A stretch of 64,000 bases of DNA from Megascapheus bottae (taxonomy: Eukaryota > Chordata > Mammalia > Rodentia > Geomyidae). Shown piece after piece: positions 1 to 12,200 of this stretch. The notes under the pieces were generated by a model that was not told where the DNA came from, made no database searches, and saw nothing but the letters and a program-made list of their open reading frames with translations. The stretch covers positions 3,758,501 to 3,822,500 of the forward strand of contig JANJXV010000049.1 of NCBI GenBank assembly GCA_024803745.1, read 5' to 3'. The translations under genes and the position numbers were made by a program. Positions within the stretch are counted from its first letter, which is position 1, and every line of letters starts with the position of its first letter.

Positions 1-566
1 GTGTTAGGGTAAGGGTTAGGGTTAGGGTTAGGTATACGGTTAAGTTTAGGGTAAGGGTTAGGTTTAGGGTTAGGGTTTGGGTTAAGGTTAGGGTTAGGGT
101 AAGGGTTAGGGTTAGGGTTATTGTTACGGTTAGGATTTGGGTTAAGGTTAGGGTTAGGGTTAGGGTTAGTGTTAGGTTTAGGGTAAGGGTAAGGGTTAGA
201 GTTAGGGTTAGGTTTAGGGTTAGGGAAAGGGTAAGGGTTAGGGTTAGAGTTAGGGTAAGGGTTAGGATTAGGATTAGGGTTAGGTGTTAGGGTAATTGGT
301 AGGGTTATGGTTAGGTATACGGTTAAGTTTAGGGTAAGGGTTAGGTTTAGGGTTAGGGTTAGGTTTAGGGTTAGGGTTATGGTAAGGGTTAGGGTTAGGG
401 TTATTGTTACGGTTAGGGTTTGGGTTAAGGTTAGGGTTAGGGTTAGGGTTAGGGTTAGGGTTAGTGTTAGGTTTAGGGTTAGGGAAAAGGTAAGGGTTAG
501 GGTTAGGGTTAGGGTTGGGGTAAGGAATAGCGTTAGGGTTAGGGCTAAGGTAAGTGGTAGGGTTAC
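1..566 (+). repeat. 283-bp tandem pair marked by TATACGG
   Basis: The words GTGTTAGGGTAA and GGTATACGGTTAAG occur at 1 and 33 and again 283 bases later at 284 and 316. The second copy differs by scattered substitutions and loses about 24 bases near its end. The same 283 spacing recurs at 36350/36633, 38247/38530, 57247/57530 and 58669/58952. The diverged units at 9231 and 13962 have only one copy (TATACGG at 9263 and 13994). Confidence 0.85.
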
Positions 567-1245
567 GGTTAGGGTTACCATTAAGGTTAGGGTTAGGGTA
601 GGGTTAAGGTTTAGAGTTAGGGTTAGGGTTACGTTTAGGGTTAGGGGTTAGGGTTAGCGTTAGGTTTAGGGTTAGGTTTAGGGTAAGGATAAGAGTTAGG
701 GTTACGGATAAGGTTAGGGTTAGGGTTAGGGTTAGGTTTAGAGTTAGGGTTAGGGTAAGGTAAGGGTTAGGGTTAGGGTTAGGGTTAGGGTTAAGGTTAG
801 GGTTAGGGTTATGGTTAGGGATAGGGGTTAGGGTTATTGTTAGATTTAGGCTTAGGGTTAGGGTAAGGATAAGAGTTAGGGTTAGGGATAGGTTTAGGAT
901 TAGGGTTAGGATAAGTGTTAGGGGTAGGTTTGGGCTTATGGTTAAGGTTAGGGTTAGGGTTAGGGTAAGCTTAAGTTTAGGTTTAGGGTTATGGTAAGGG
1001 TAAGGATTAGGTTTAGGTTTAGGGTTAGGTTTATGGTTAGGGATACGGTAAGGATAAGGGTAGGGTTAAGGTTAGGATTAGGGTAAGGGTTAGGGTTATG
1101 GTTAGGGTTAGGGTAAGGGTAAGTGTTAGGGTTATGGTTAGGGTGAGGTTTAGGTTTTGGATTTGCGTTACGTGTTAGGGCTAGGATTAGGCTTAGGGTT
1201 AGGTTTAGGGTTAGGGTAAAGATAATGGTTAGGGTTAGGGTTAGG

Positions 1246-3085
1246 GTTAGTGTTAGGTTTAGGCTTAGGGTTAGAGTAAAAGTAAGGGTTAGGGAGAAGG
1301 TTTTGGTTAGGGTTAAGGTTAAGGTTTGGGTTAGGGTTAGGGTTAGTTTACGGTTATGGTTAGGGTAAGGGTAAGGTTTAGGATTAGGGTTAGGGTTAGG
1401 GTTAGGGTTAGGGTTAGGATAAGAGTTAGGTTCTGGTTAGGGGAAGGGTTAGGGGTAGCGTTCGGGTTAGATTTAGAGTTAGGTTTTGGTAAGGGTAAGG
1501 GTTAGGGTTAGGGTTAGGGTTAGGGTTAGGTTAAGGATTACGGTTAGGGATTAGGGTTAGGGTTAGGGTTAGGGTAATGGTTAGGGTTAGGCTAAGGGTA
1601 AAGTATAGTGGTAGGGTTAGGGTTAGGTTTAGGTTTCAGATTAAGGTTAGGGTTACGGTTAGGGTAAGGATAAGGGTTAGGGTTAGAGTTAAGGTTAGGG
1701 TTAGCGTTAGGCTAAGGGTAAAGGTTAGGGGTAGAGTTAGGGTTAAGGTAAGAGTAAGCGTTAGGGTTAGGGTTAAGGTTAGGTTTAGGGTAAGAGTTAG
1801 GGTTAGGTTAAGGGTAGGGTTAAGGGTTAGGGTTAGGGTTAGGGTTAGGGTAAGGGTAAGGGTTAGGGTTAGGGTTAGGGTTAGGATTAGGGTTAGGTTT
1901 AGGGTTAGGGTAAGGGTAAGGGTTAAGGTTAGGGTTTGGTTTAGGGTAAGGGTTAGTGTTCGGGTTAGGATTAGGTTTAGGTTTACGGTTAGGGTAAGGG
2001 TAAGGGTTAGGGAAGGGTAAGGGTTAGGGTTAGGTTTAGGGTTAGGGTTAGGGTTAGGGTTAGGTTTAGGGTAAGGGTTAGGGTTAGGATTAGGGTAAGG
2101 GTAAGGTTTAGGGTTAGGGTTAGGTTTGGGGTAGGGTAAGGGTAAGGGTTAGGGTTGGGGTTAGGTTTAGGGTAAGTGTAAGGGTTAGGGTTAGGGTTAG
2201 AGTTACGGTAAGGGTCAGGGTTAGGGTTAAGGTTAGGGTTAGCGTTAGGGTTAGGGTTAGGGTTAGGTTTAGGGTAGGGGTTAGGGTAAGAGTAAGTGTT
2301 AGTGTTAGGGTTAGGTTAGGATAAGAGTAAGGTTTAAGTTTAGGGTTAGGTTTAGGGTTAAGGTTAGGGTTTGGGTTAGGGTTAGGGTTAGTGTTAGGTT
2401 TGGGCTCAGGGTTAGAGTAAAAGTAAGGGTTAGGGAGAGGGTTAGGGTTAGGGTTAAGGTTAAGGTTAGGGTTAGGGTTAGGGTTAGTTTAGGGTTATAG
2501 TTAGGGTAAGGGTAAGGGTTAGGATTAGGGTTAGGGTTAGAGTTAGGGTTAGGGTTAGGATAAGGGTTAGGTTCTGGTTAGGGGAAGGGTTAGGGGTAGG
2601 GTTCGGGTTAGATTTAGAGTTAGGTTTTGGTAAAGGTAAGGGTTAGGGTTAGGGTTAGGGTTAGGGTTAGGTTAAGGATTAGGGTTAGGGATTAGGGTTA
2701 GGGTTAGGGTTAGGGTAATGGTTAGGGTTAGGCTAAGGGTAAAGTATAGTGGTAGGGTTAGGGTTATGTTTAGGTTTCGGATTAAGGTTAGGGTTACTGT
2801 TAGGGTAAGTGTAAGGATTAGGGTTAGGGTTAAGTTTAGGTTTAGCGTTAGGCTAAGGGTAAATGTTAGGGTTAGAGATAGGGTTAAGGTAAGAGTAAGG
2901 GTTAGGGTTAGGGTTAAGGTTAGGTTTAGGGTAAGGGTTAGGGTTAGGGTTAGGTTAAGGGTAAGGTTAAGGGTTAGGGTTAGGGTTAGGGTAAGGGTAA
3001 GGGTTAGGGTTAGGGTTAGGATTAGGGTTAGGTTTAGGGTTAGGGTAAGGGTAAGGGTTAGGGTTAGGGTTTGGTTAAGGGTAAT
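1246..3085 (+). repeat. 1141-bp tandem pair
   Basis: About 700 bases starting near 1246 recur starting near 2389. Markers are GGTTCTGGTTAGGGGAAGGG near 1430 and 2571, and AAAGTATAGTGGTAGGG near 1600 and 2741, both 1141 apart. The interval between them is unrelated in detail. The pair is kept at 39454-41215 (second copy cut short by the junction) and at 59870-61709. The units at 9231 and 13962 have a single copy each (near 10442 and 15116). Confidence 0.85.
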
Positions 3086-3199
3086 TGTTAGGGTTAGTTT
3101 TAGCGTTGCGGTTAAGGTTAGGGTTAGTGTTAGGATAAGGGTAAGGGTTAGGGTTAGGTTTAGGTTTAGGGTAAGGGTTAGGGTTAGGTTTAGGGTAAG

Positions 3200-5400
3200 G
3201 GTAAGTTTTAGGGTTAGTTTTAGGCTTAGGTTTAGGGTAAGGGAAAGGGTTAGGCTTAGGGTTAGGTTTAGTTTTAGGTTTAGGGTAAGGGTAAGGGTTA
3301 GTGTTACGGTTAGGATTAGGGTTAGGGTAAGGGTAAAGGTTAGTGTTAGGGTTAGGGTTAGGTTTAGAGTTCGGAATAAGGTTAGGGTTACGGTTAGTGT
3401 AAGGGTAAGGGTTAATGTTAGGGTTAGGGTTAGGGTTAGCGTTAGGCTAAGGGTAAGTGTTAGGGTTAGGGTTATGGTAAGAGTAAGGGTTAGGGTTAGG
3501 GTTAAGGTTAGGTTTAGGGTAAGGGTTAGGGTTAGGGTTAGGGTAAGGGTAAAGGTAAGTGTTAGGGTTCGAGTTAGGATTAGGGTTAGCTTTATGGTTA
3601 GGGTAAGGGTTAGGGTTAGGGTTTAGGGCTAGGGTTAGTGTTAGGTTTAGGATTAGGATTAGGGTTAGGATTAGGTTTAGGGTAAGGGTAAGGGGTAGGG
3701 TTAGGGTTAGGGTAAGGTTTAAGGTTAGGGTGAGGGTTAGGGTAGGGGTTAGGGTAAGTGTTAGGGTTAGGGTTAGGGTTAGGTTAAGGATCAGGGTAAG
3801 GGTTAGGCTTAGGGTTAGGGTTAGGGTTTAGGGCTAGGGTTAGAGTTAGGGTTTGGGGTTAGGGTTAGTCTTAGGGTTAGGGTAAGGGTTAATGTTAGGG
3901 GTTAGGGTTAGTGTTAGGGTTAGGTTAAGGGTTAGGGTTAGGGTTAGGATAAGGGTTAGGGTTAGGGTTAGTGTTAGAGTTAGGGTAATGGTAAGTTTTA
4001 TGCTTAGTGTTAGGGTTAGGGTTAGGGTAAGGGTTAGGATTAGGTTTAGCGTTGGGGTTAAATTTAGGCTTAGGGTTAGTGTAAGGGTAAGGGTTAGGGT
4101 TAGGGTTAGGTTTTCTGTACGTGTTAGTGTTAGGGTTACGGTTAGGGTTAGGGTTAGGATTAGGATAAGGGTAAGGATTAGGGTTAGGGTTAGGGTTAGG
4201 GTAAAGGTTAGGGTTACGTTTAGGGTAAGGGTAAGTTTTAGGGTTAGGGTTAGGGTTAGGTTTAGGGTAAGAGAAAGGGTTAGGGTTAGGGTTAGGGTAA
4301 GGGTAAGCTTTAGTGTAAGGTTTAGGGTTAGGGTTAGGGTAAGGGTAAGGGTTAGTGTTAGGGTTAGGAATAGGGTTAGGTTTATGGTTAGGGTAAGGGT
4401 AAGGGTTAGGGTTAGGGTTAGGGTTAGGTTAAGGGTTAGGGTTAGGGGTTAGGTTTAGTGTTAGGGTTAGGGTGAGGGTTAGGGTAATGATTAGGGTTAG
4501 GATAAGGGTAAGTGTTACTTTTAGGGTTGGCGTTAGGGTTAGGATTAGGGTTAGGGTAAGTGTAAGGGTTACTCTTAGGGTTAGGGTTAGGTTTAGGGTT
4601 GAGTTTAAGGTTAGGGTTACGGTTAGGGTAAGGGTAAGGTTTAGCGTTAGGGTTAGGGTTAGGGTTAGGGTTAGGGTTAAGGTAAGAGGAAGGGTTAGGG
4701 ATAGGGTTAAGGTTAGGTTTAGGGTAAGGGTTAGGGTTAGGGTTAGGGTTAGGTTAAGGTTAAGGTTTAGTGTTAGTGTTAGTGTTAGTGTTAGGGTTAG
4801 GGTAAGGGTAAGGGTTAGGGTTAGGGTTAGGTTTACGGTTAGGGTAAGGGTAAGGGTTAGGGTTAGGGTTAGGATTAGGCTTAGGATTAGGGTTAGGGTA
4901 AGGGTAAGGGTTAGGGTTAGGGCCATGGTTAGGGTAAGGGTTACGGTTAGGGTTAGGGTAGGGTTTAGGGTGTTAGTGTTAGGGTTAGGGTTAGGATAAG
5001 GGTAAGGGTTAGGGTTAGGGTTAGGGTTAGGTTTAGGGATTAGGGTTAGGGTTTGGGTTAGGGTTTGGGTTTAGTGTTAGTGTTAGGGTTAGGGTAAGGG
5101 TTAGGGTTAGGGATTAGGGTTAGTGTTAGGGTTAGGTTAAGGGATTAGGGTTAGGGTTTGGGTTAGGGTTTGGGTTTAGTGTTAGTGTTAGGGTTAGGGT
5201 AAGGGTTAGGGTTAGGGATTAGGGTTAGTGTTAGGGTTAGGTTAAGGGTTAGGGTTAGGGTTAGTGTTAGGGTAAGGGTAAGTTTTAGGGTTAGGGTTAG
5301 GGTTAGGGTTAGGGTTAGGGTTAGGGTAAGTGTTAGGGTTAGGTTTAGCGTTGGGGTTAAGGTTAGGGTTAGGGTTAGGGTAAGGGCAAGGGTTAGTGTT
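3200..5400 (+). repeat. 3.2-5.4 kb block, founding copy of a dispersed family
   Basis: The block is recognised by AATGTTAGGGGTTAGGG near 3890, TTTTCTGTAC at 4111, and a GGGTTGAGTTTAAGG word near 4597. Related versions lie at about 15560-17400, 32990-35200, 53880-56100 and 61820-64000. Shorter relatives start at 35217 and 56114. The copies differ mainly by hexamer substitutions and deletions, so the family is older than the 20 kb duplication. Confidence 0.75.
5036..5245 (+). repeat. Exact-period 105-bp tandem duplication
   Basis: Two copies, 5036-5140 and 5141-5245, each run from GGGATTAGGGTTAGGG to GTTAGGTTAA and read alike base for base as far as I compared. The matching site at 63660 also has both starts 105 apart (63660 and 63765), but the second copy there switches to a different sequence at about 63841. 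Confidence 0.88.
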
Positions 5401-8400
5401 AGGTTTAGGGTTAGGGTTTGGGTAAGTGTTACGGTTAGAGTTGGGGTTAGGTGTTAGGGTAAGGGTCAGGGTTAGGTTTACGGTTAGGTTTAGGGTAAGT
5501 GTTAGTGTTAGGTTTACAGTGGGGGTTAAGTTTAGGGTTAGGATTAGGATAAGTGTAATTGTTAGGATTGGGGTTAGGTTTAGGGTAAGTGTAAGTTTTA
5601 GGGTTAGAGTTAGGGTCAGGTTTAGGGTAAGGGCAAGGGATAGGGTGAGGGTTAGGTTTAGGTTTAGGGTAAGGGTAAGGGTTAGGGTTAGGGTTAGGGT
5701 AAGGGTTAGGGTTAGGGTTAGGGTTAGTGTTAGGGTAGGGGTTAGGGTAAGGGTAAGTGTTAGGGTTAGGGTTAGGGTTAGGATAAGTGTAAGGGTTAGG
5801 GTTAGGGTTAGGGATAGTGTTAGGGGTTGGGATTAGGGTTAGGGTTAGGGTAAGGGTAAGGGTTAGAGTTAAGTTTAGGGTTAGAGTTAGGATTATGGTT
5901 AGGGTTAGAGTCAGGGTAAAGGTTACGGTTAGGTTTAGATTTAGGGTTAGGGTAAGGGTAAGGGTTAGGTTTACGGTTAGGGTTAGGGTAAGATTTAAGG
6001 TTAGGGTGAGGTTAGGGTAGTGGTTAGCGTAATTGTTAGGGTTATGGTGAGGGTTAGGTTAAGGGTAAGGGTTAGGGTTAGGGTTAGGGTTAAGGTAAGA
6101 GTAAGGTTTAGGGTTAGGATTAAGGTTAGGTTTAGGGTAAGGGTTAGGTTCAGTGTTAGGGTAAGGGTAAGGTTTAGGGTTAGGGATAGGGTTAGGGTAA
6201 GGGTAAGTGTTAGGGTTAGGGTTGGGATTAGGGTAAGGTTTAGGGTTAGGGTATGGTAAGGGTTAGGGTTAGGGTTAGGGTTAGGGTAAGGTTTAAGGTT
6301 TGGGTGAGAGTCAGGGTAGGGGTAAGCATAAGTTTTAGGGTTACGGTTAGGGTTAGGTTAAGGGTAAGGGTTAGGTTTAGGGTTAGGGTTTGGGGTTAGT
6401 GCTTGGTTTAGGGTTACGTTTAGGGTTAGGGTTTAGGGTTAGTCTTAGTGTTAGGGTAAGGTTTAGGGTTAGGGGTTATGGTTAGTGTTAGGGTTAGGTT
6501 CAGGGTTAGATTTAGGCTTAGGGTTAGGATAAGGGTTAGGGTAAGTGTTAGGGTTAGACTTAGGGTTAGGATTAGGATAAGGGTAAGGGTTAGGGTTAGG
6601 GTTAGTTTTAGGGTAAGGGTTAGGGTTACGTTTAGGGTAAGGGTAAGTTTTAGGGTTAGGGTTAGGGTTAGGTTTAGGGTAAGGGAAAGGGTTAGGGTTA
6701 GGCTTAGGGTAAGGGTGAGGGTTAGGGTTAGGGTTAGCGTTAGGGTTAGGTTAAGGGTTAGGGTTAGGGGTTAGGGTTAGGATTAGGCTTAGGGTTACGG
6801 TAATGATTAGGGTTAGGCTAAGGGTAAGTGTTAGGTTTAGGGTTAGCGTTAGGGTTAGGGTTAGGGTTAGGGTTAAGATAAGGGTAAGGATTAGGGTTAG
6901 GTTTAGCGTTATGATTAGGGTAAGGTTTAGTGTTAGGTTTAGGGTAAGGGTAAGGTTTAGGGTTAGGGTTAGGGATAGGGTTAGGGTTAGGGTTATGTTT
7001 AGGCTTACGGTTAGGGTTAGGGTTAGGGTTAGGTAATGATTAGGGTTAAGCTAAGGGTAAGTGTTAGGGTTAGGGTTAGCGTTAGGGTTAGGGTTAGGGT
7101 TAGGGTTAGGGTTAGGATCAGCGTTAGGGTAAGGGTAAGGGTAAGTGTTAGGGTTAGGGTTAGGGTTAAGGTATGGGTTAGGGTTAGGGTTAGGGTAAGG
7201 GATAGGGTTAGGGTTAGGTTTAGGGTTAGGGTTAGGGTTAGGGTAGGGTTAGGGTTTGGGTAAGTGTTAGGTTTAGGTTTAGGGGTTAGGGTTAGGGTTA
7301 GGGTTAGGTTTAGGGCTAGGGTTAGGGTAAGGTTAAGGGTTAGGGTTAGGGTTAGGGTTAGGGTTAATGTTAGGTTTAGGGTTAGGGTTAGGGTAAGGGC
7401 AATTGTTAGGGTTAGGGTTAGGGTTAAGGTTAGAGTTAGTGTTAGGGTTAGGGTTAGGTTTAGGTTTAGGGTTAGGGTTAGAATAAATGTAAGGGTTAGG
7501 GTAAGGGTTAAGGTTAGGGTTAGGGTTAGGGTTTGGTTAAGTTTAGGGTAAGGGTAAGGTTAGAGTTAGAGTTTCGTTTAGGGTTAGGGAAAGGGTTAGG
7601 GTTAGGGTTACGGTTAGGGTTAAGGTTAGGGTTAGGGTTTGGTTAGGGTTAGGGTAGGGTTTAGGGAAAGGTTAAGTGTTAGGTTAGGGTTAGGGTTAGG
7701 ATAAGTGTAAGGGTTAGGGTTAGGGGTTAGGCTTAGTGTTAGGGTTAGGGTTAGGGTTAGGATTAAGGTAAGGGTTAAGGTTAGGGTTAGGTTAAGGGTT
7801 AGGGTTAGGGTTAGGGTTAGGGATAGGTTTAGGGTTAGGGTTAGGGTTAGGTTTAGAGTTAGGTTTATAGTTTGGTTAAGGCAAGGCTTATGGTTAAGGT
7901 AAGGGTTTGGGTTAGGATTAGGGTTAGGTTAGATTTGGGGTAGGGTTAGGGTTAGGGTAAGGGCAAGGTTTAGGGTTAGGTTTAGGGTTAAAGTTAGGGT
8001 TAGGGTTAGGTTTAGGGTTAGGGTTGGGGTAACGGTAAGGGTTAAGTTTGGGGTTAGGGTTAGGGTTAGGATTAAGGTAAGGGTTAAGGTTAGGGTTAGG
8101 GTAAGGGTTAGGGTTAGGGTTATGGTTAGGGTTAGGTTTAGGGTTAGGGTTAGGTTTTTGGTTAGGGTTAGGTTTGGAGTTAGGTTTTGGGTATGGTTAA
8201 GGGTAAGGGTTAGTGTTAGGGTTAGGGTTAGGGTTAGGTTAAGGGTTATGGGTGGGTTAATGTAAGGGTTAGGGTTAGGGTAAGGGTACTGGTTAGGGTT
8301 AGGTTTAGGGTTAGGGTTAGGGTTAGGGTAACGGTAAGGGTTAGGGTTAGGTTTAGGTTTAGGTTTATGGTTAGGGTTAGGGTAAGGGTAAGATTTATGG

Positions 8401-8689
8401 TTAGGGTTATTGTTAAGTTTAGAGCAAGGGTAAGGCTTAGGGTTATGGTTAGGCTTAGGGTTAGGATAAGGGTAAGGGTTAGGATTAGGGTTAGGTTTAC
8501 GGTAAGGCTTAGGGTTAGGGTTAGGTTAGGGGTTAGGGTAAGGGTAAGGGTTAGGGTTAGGGTTAGGTTTAGGGTTAGGGTTAGGTTTGGGTTAGGGTTA
8601 GGGTTAGGCTTAGGGTTAGGGTTAGGTTTAGGGTAAGGGTAAGGGTTAGGGTTAGGGTTAGGGTTAGGCTTAGGGTTAAGGTAAGGGTA
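5246..8689 (+). repeat. Diverged array with only weak internal relatives
   Basis: The stretch is all variant hexamers with no gene. Two parts resemble other places: about 6478-6774 is like the start of the 3.9 kb block, and about 7036-7260 shares GGATCAGCGTTAGGG with 21173, 22200, 42028 and 43055. The rest (notably 7560-8360) has no close partner that I could find in the window. Confidence 0.75.
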
Positions 8690-9230
8690 AGGATTAGGTT
8701 TAGGGTTAGGGTTAGGGTTAGGGTAAAGTTAAGGGTTAGGGTTAGTGTTAGGTTTAGGTTTAGCGTTAGGGTTAGGGTAAGGGTAAGGGTTAGGGTTAGG
8801 GTAAGGGTAAGATTTATGGTTAGGGCTAGGGTTAGGTTTAGGGTAAGGGTTAGGGTTAGGGTTAGGGTTAGGGTAAGGGTAAAGGTATGGGTTAGGTTTA
8901 CGGTAAGGGTAAGGTTTATGGTTAGGTAGGGGTTAGGTTTAGGGTAAGGGTAAGGTTTAGGGTTAGGGTTAGTTTTAGGCTTAGGGTAACGGTTAGGGTT
9001 AGCGTTAGGGTAAGGGTTAGGGTTAGGGTTAGGGTAGGGGTTAGGGTAAGAGTAAGGGTAAGGGTTAGGGTTAGGGTTAGGGTTAGGGTTAGGGTAAGGC
9101 TAAGGGTTAGGGTTAGGCTTAGGGTAAGGGTTAGGGTTAGGCTAAGGGTAAGGGTTAGGGTTAGGGTTAGGCTTAGGGTAAGGGTTAGGGTTAGGGTAAG
9201 GGTAAGGGTTAGGGTTAGGATTAGGGTTAG
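8690..9230 (+). repeat. Minisatellite-like block before the unit start
   Basis: A short alternation of AGGCTTAGGGTAAGGG and AGGCTAAGGGTAAGGG words lies at about 8980-9220. The same block, with the same preceding sequence (GGGTAAAGTTAAGGG), occurs at about 37690-38214 and 58100-58636. In all three places it leads straight into the GTGTTAGGGTAAGGG unit start (9231, 38215, 58637). Confidence 0.8.
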
Positions 9231-12200
9231 GTGTTAGGGTAAGGGTTAGGGTTAGGGTTAGGTATACGGTTAAGTTTAGGGTAAGGGTTAGGTTTAGGGT
9301 TAGGGTTTGGGTTAAGGTTAGGGTTAGGGTAAGGGTTAGGGTTAGGGTTATTGTTACGGTTAGGATTTGGGTTAAGGTTAGGGTTAGGGTTAGGGTTAGT
9401 GTTAGGTTTAGGGTAAGGGTTAGGGTTAGCATTAAGGTTAGGGTTAGGGTAGGGGTAAAGTTTAGAGTTAGGGTTAGGCTTAGGGTTAGGGTTAGGGGTT
9501 AGGGTTAGCGTTAGGTTTAGGGTTAGGTTTAGGGTAAGGATAAGAGTTAGGGTTATCGATAGGGTTAGGGTTCGGGTTAGGTATAGGGTTAAGGTTAGGT
9601 TTAGAGTTAGGGTTAATGTAAGGGTAAGGGTTAGAGTTAGGCTTAGGGTTAGGGTTAGGGTTAAGGTTAGGGTTAGGGTTATGGTTAGGGTTAGGGGTTA
9701 GGGTTTGTGTTAGATTTAGGCTTAGGGTTTGGGTAAGGATAATAGTTAGGGTTAGGGATAAGTTTAGGTTTAGGGTTAGGGTAAGCGTTAGGGTTAGGGT
9801 TATGGTTAAGGTTATGGTTAGGGTTAGGGTAAGCTTAAGGGTTAGGTTTAGGGTTATGGTAAGGGTAAGGATTAGGTTTAGGGTTAGGGTTAAGTTTACG
9901 GTTAGGGTTAGGGTAAGGATAAGGGTAGGGTAAAGGTTAGGGTTAGGGTAAGGGTTAGGGTTATGGTTAGGGTTAGGGAAAGGGTAAGTGTTAGGTTTAG
10001 GGTTAGGGTGAGGGTAAGGGTTTGGGTTAGGGTTACGGGTTAGGGCTAGGGTTAGGGTTAGGGTTAGGTTTAGGGTTAGGGTAAAAGTAATGGTTAGGGT
10101 TAGGGTTAGAGTTAGTGTTAGTGTTAGGTTTAGGCTTAGTGTTAGAGTAAAAGTAAGGATTAGGGAGAGGGTTAGGGTTAGGGTTAAGGTTAAGGTTAGC
10201 GTTAGGGTTAGGGTTAGTTTAGGGTAATGTTTAGGGTAAGGGTAAGTGTTAGGATTAGGGTTAGGGTTAGGTTTAGGTTTAGGGTAAGGGGTAGGTTCTG
10301 GTTATTGTAAGGGTTAGGGGTAGGGTTCGGGTTAGATTTAGAGTTAGGTTAGGGTAAGGGTAAGGGTTAGGGTTAGGGTTAGGGTTAGTGTTAGGTTAAG
10401 GATTAGTTTTAGGGATTAGGGTTAGGGTTAGGGTTAGCGTAATGGTTAGGATTAGGCTAAGGGTAAAGCGTAGTGTTAGGGTTAGGGTTAGGTTTAGGTT
10501 TCAGATTAAGGTTAGGGTTATGGTTAGGGTAAGGGTAAGGGTTAGGGTTAGAGTTAAGTTTAGGGTTAGCGTTAGGCTAAGGGTAAATGTTATGGTTAGG
10601 GTTAGGGTTAGGGTAAGGGTAAGGGTTAGGGTTAGGGTTAGGATTAGGTTTAGGTTTAGGGTTAGGGGAAGAGTAAGGGTTAGGGTTAGGGTTTGGTTTA
10701 GGGTAAGGGTTAGGGTTAGGTTTAGCGTTGGGCTTAAGGTTAGGGATAGTGTTAGGATAAGGGTAAGGGTTAGGGTTAGGGTTAGGGTTAGGGTAAGGGT
10801 TAGGGTTAGGTTTAGGGTAAGGGTAAGTTTTAGGATTAGGGTTAGGATTAGGGTTAAGTTTAGGCTAAGGGAAAGGGTTAGGCTGAGGGTTAGGGTTACG
10901 TTTAGGTTTAGGGTAAGGGAAAGGGTAAGGGTTAGGGTTAGAATTAGGGTTAGGGGAAGGGTTAAGGTTAGGGTAAGGTTTAGGGTTAGGGTAGGGTAGG
11001 GTAAGGGTAAGTTTTAGGGGTAGGGTTAGTGTTACGACAAGTGTAAGGGTCTGAGTTAGGGTTAGGGTTATGTTTGGGTTTTCCGTTACGTAAGGGTAAG
11101 GGTTAGGTTTAGGGTTAGGGTTACCGTTAGTTTTAGGTTTATGGTTGGGGTTATGGTTAGGTTTAGGGTTAGGGTTAGGGTAAGGGTAAGGTTTAGGGTT
11201 AGGGTTAGGGTTAGGTTTAGGGTTAGGGTTATGGGTAATGTTAGGGTTAGGGTTAGGGTAAGGGTAAGGGTTAGGGTTAGGGTTAGGGACAGGGTTATTG
11301 TTAGGGTAAGGGTTAGGGTTACTGTTAGAGTTAGGTTTAGGGGTAGGGTTAGGTTTAGAGTTAGGGTAAGGGTAAGCGTTAGGGTTGAGGTTAGGGTTAG
11401 AGTTAGGATTATGGTTAGGGTGAGGGTCAGGGTAAGGGTTAGGGTTAGGTTTAGGGTTAGCGTTAGGGTAAGGGTAAGCGTTAGGTTTAGGGTTACGGTT
11501 AGGTTTAGGGTTAGGGTTATGGTTAGGGTTAGGGTAAGGATAAGGGTTAGGGTTAAGGTTAGGGTTAGGGTTAGGTTTAGGGTTAAGTTTAGGGTTAGGG
11601 TTAGGGTAAGGGTAAGGGTTAGGGTTAGGTTTAGGGTTAGGGTTAGGGGAAGGGTAAGGGTAATGGTTAGGGTTAAGGTTAGGTTTAGGGTTAGAGTTAG
11701 TGTTGAGATTAGGGTTAGGGTAAGGGTAAGGGTTAGGGTTAGGATTAGGCTAAGGGTTAGATTTAGGGTTAAGTTTAGGGTTAGGGTTATGTTTAGGGTT
11801 ACGGTTATGGTTAGAGTAAGGGTATGTGTTAGGGTTAGGTTTAGGGTTAAGTTTAGTGTTCCGGTTAGTGTTAGCGTTTGGGTACGGGTAAGGGTTAGGT
11901 TTAGGGTTAGGGTTAAAGTAAGAGTAAGGGTTAGGGTTAGGGTTAGGGTTAGGGTTATGGTTAGGGTAAGGTTTAGGTTTAGGTTTAGGGTAAGGGTAAG
12001 GTTTATGGTTAGGGTTAGGGTTAGGGTTAGGGTTAGGGTGGGGTAAGGGTAAGGGTTAGGTTTAGGTTTAGGTTAGGGTTAGGTTTAGGATTAGGGTAAG
12101 GGTAAGGGTTAGGGTTAGGGTTAACGTTAGGGTTAGGGTAAGGGTTAGGGTTAGGATTAGGTTTAGGGTTAGGGTAAGGGTAAGTGTTGGGGTTAGGGTT

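Larger units (their letters stand above)
1..5400 (+). repeat. Large-unit tail, copy 0
   Basis: This segment aligns with 58637-64000 (offset 58636 at the left, 58624 from about 1577 onward, 58611 at the very end). Its first 3 kb also align with 38215-41215 (offset 38214 falling to 38208). Shared rare words fix the alignment: TATACGG at 33, 38247 and 58669; CCATGG at 4923 and 63547; TTTTCTGTAC at 4111 and 62719. It looks like the right-hand part of a 20 kb unit lying to the left of the window. Confidence 0.9.

Noticed and set aside
33..39. TATACGG as a TATA-like promoter element
   Set aside because: It is a one-word variant inherited by copied units at fixed spacing, with no transcript start, gene or other promoter element near it.
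2718..3626. Long open frames on both strands, up to 302 codons, as protein-coding genes
   Set aside because: All are two-residue polymers (Val-Arg, Leu-Gly, Pro-Asn, Leu-Thr) dictated by the hexamer. They share no domain, have no codon bias apart from the repeat, overlap on both strands, and start wherever a TTATGG or GTAATGG variant gives ATG.
4917..4930. GGGCCATGGTTAGG near 4920 and 63544 as a Kozak-type start or a unique-sequence island
   Set aside because: Only two C residues differ from the local hexamers, and the downstream frame is the usual repeat polymer; it is a substitution shared by copied units.
11141..12046. Arginine-rich protein such as a protamine or nucleic-acid-binding factor
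   Set aside because: The strict V-R alternation is the GTTAGG repeat read in frame; Phe, Ser, Ile and Lys substitutions match the single-base hexamer variants seen in every other part of the array.
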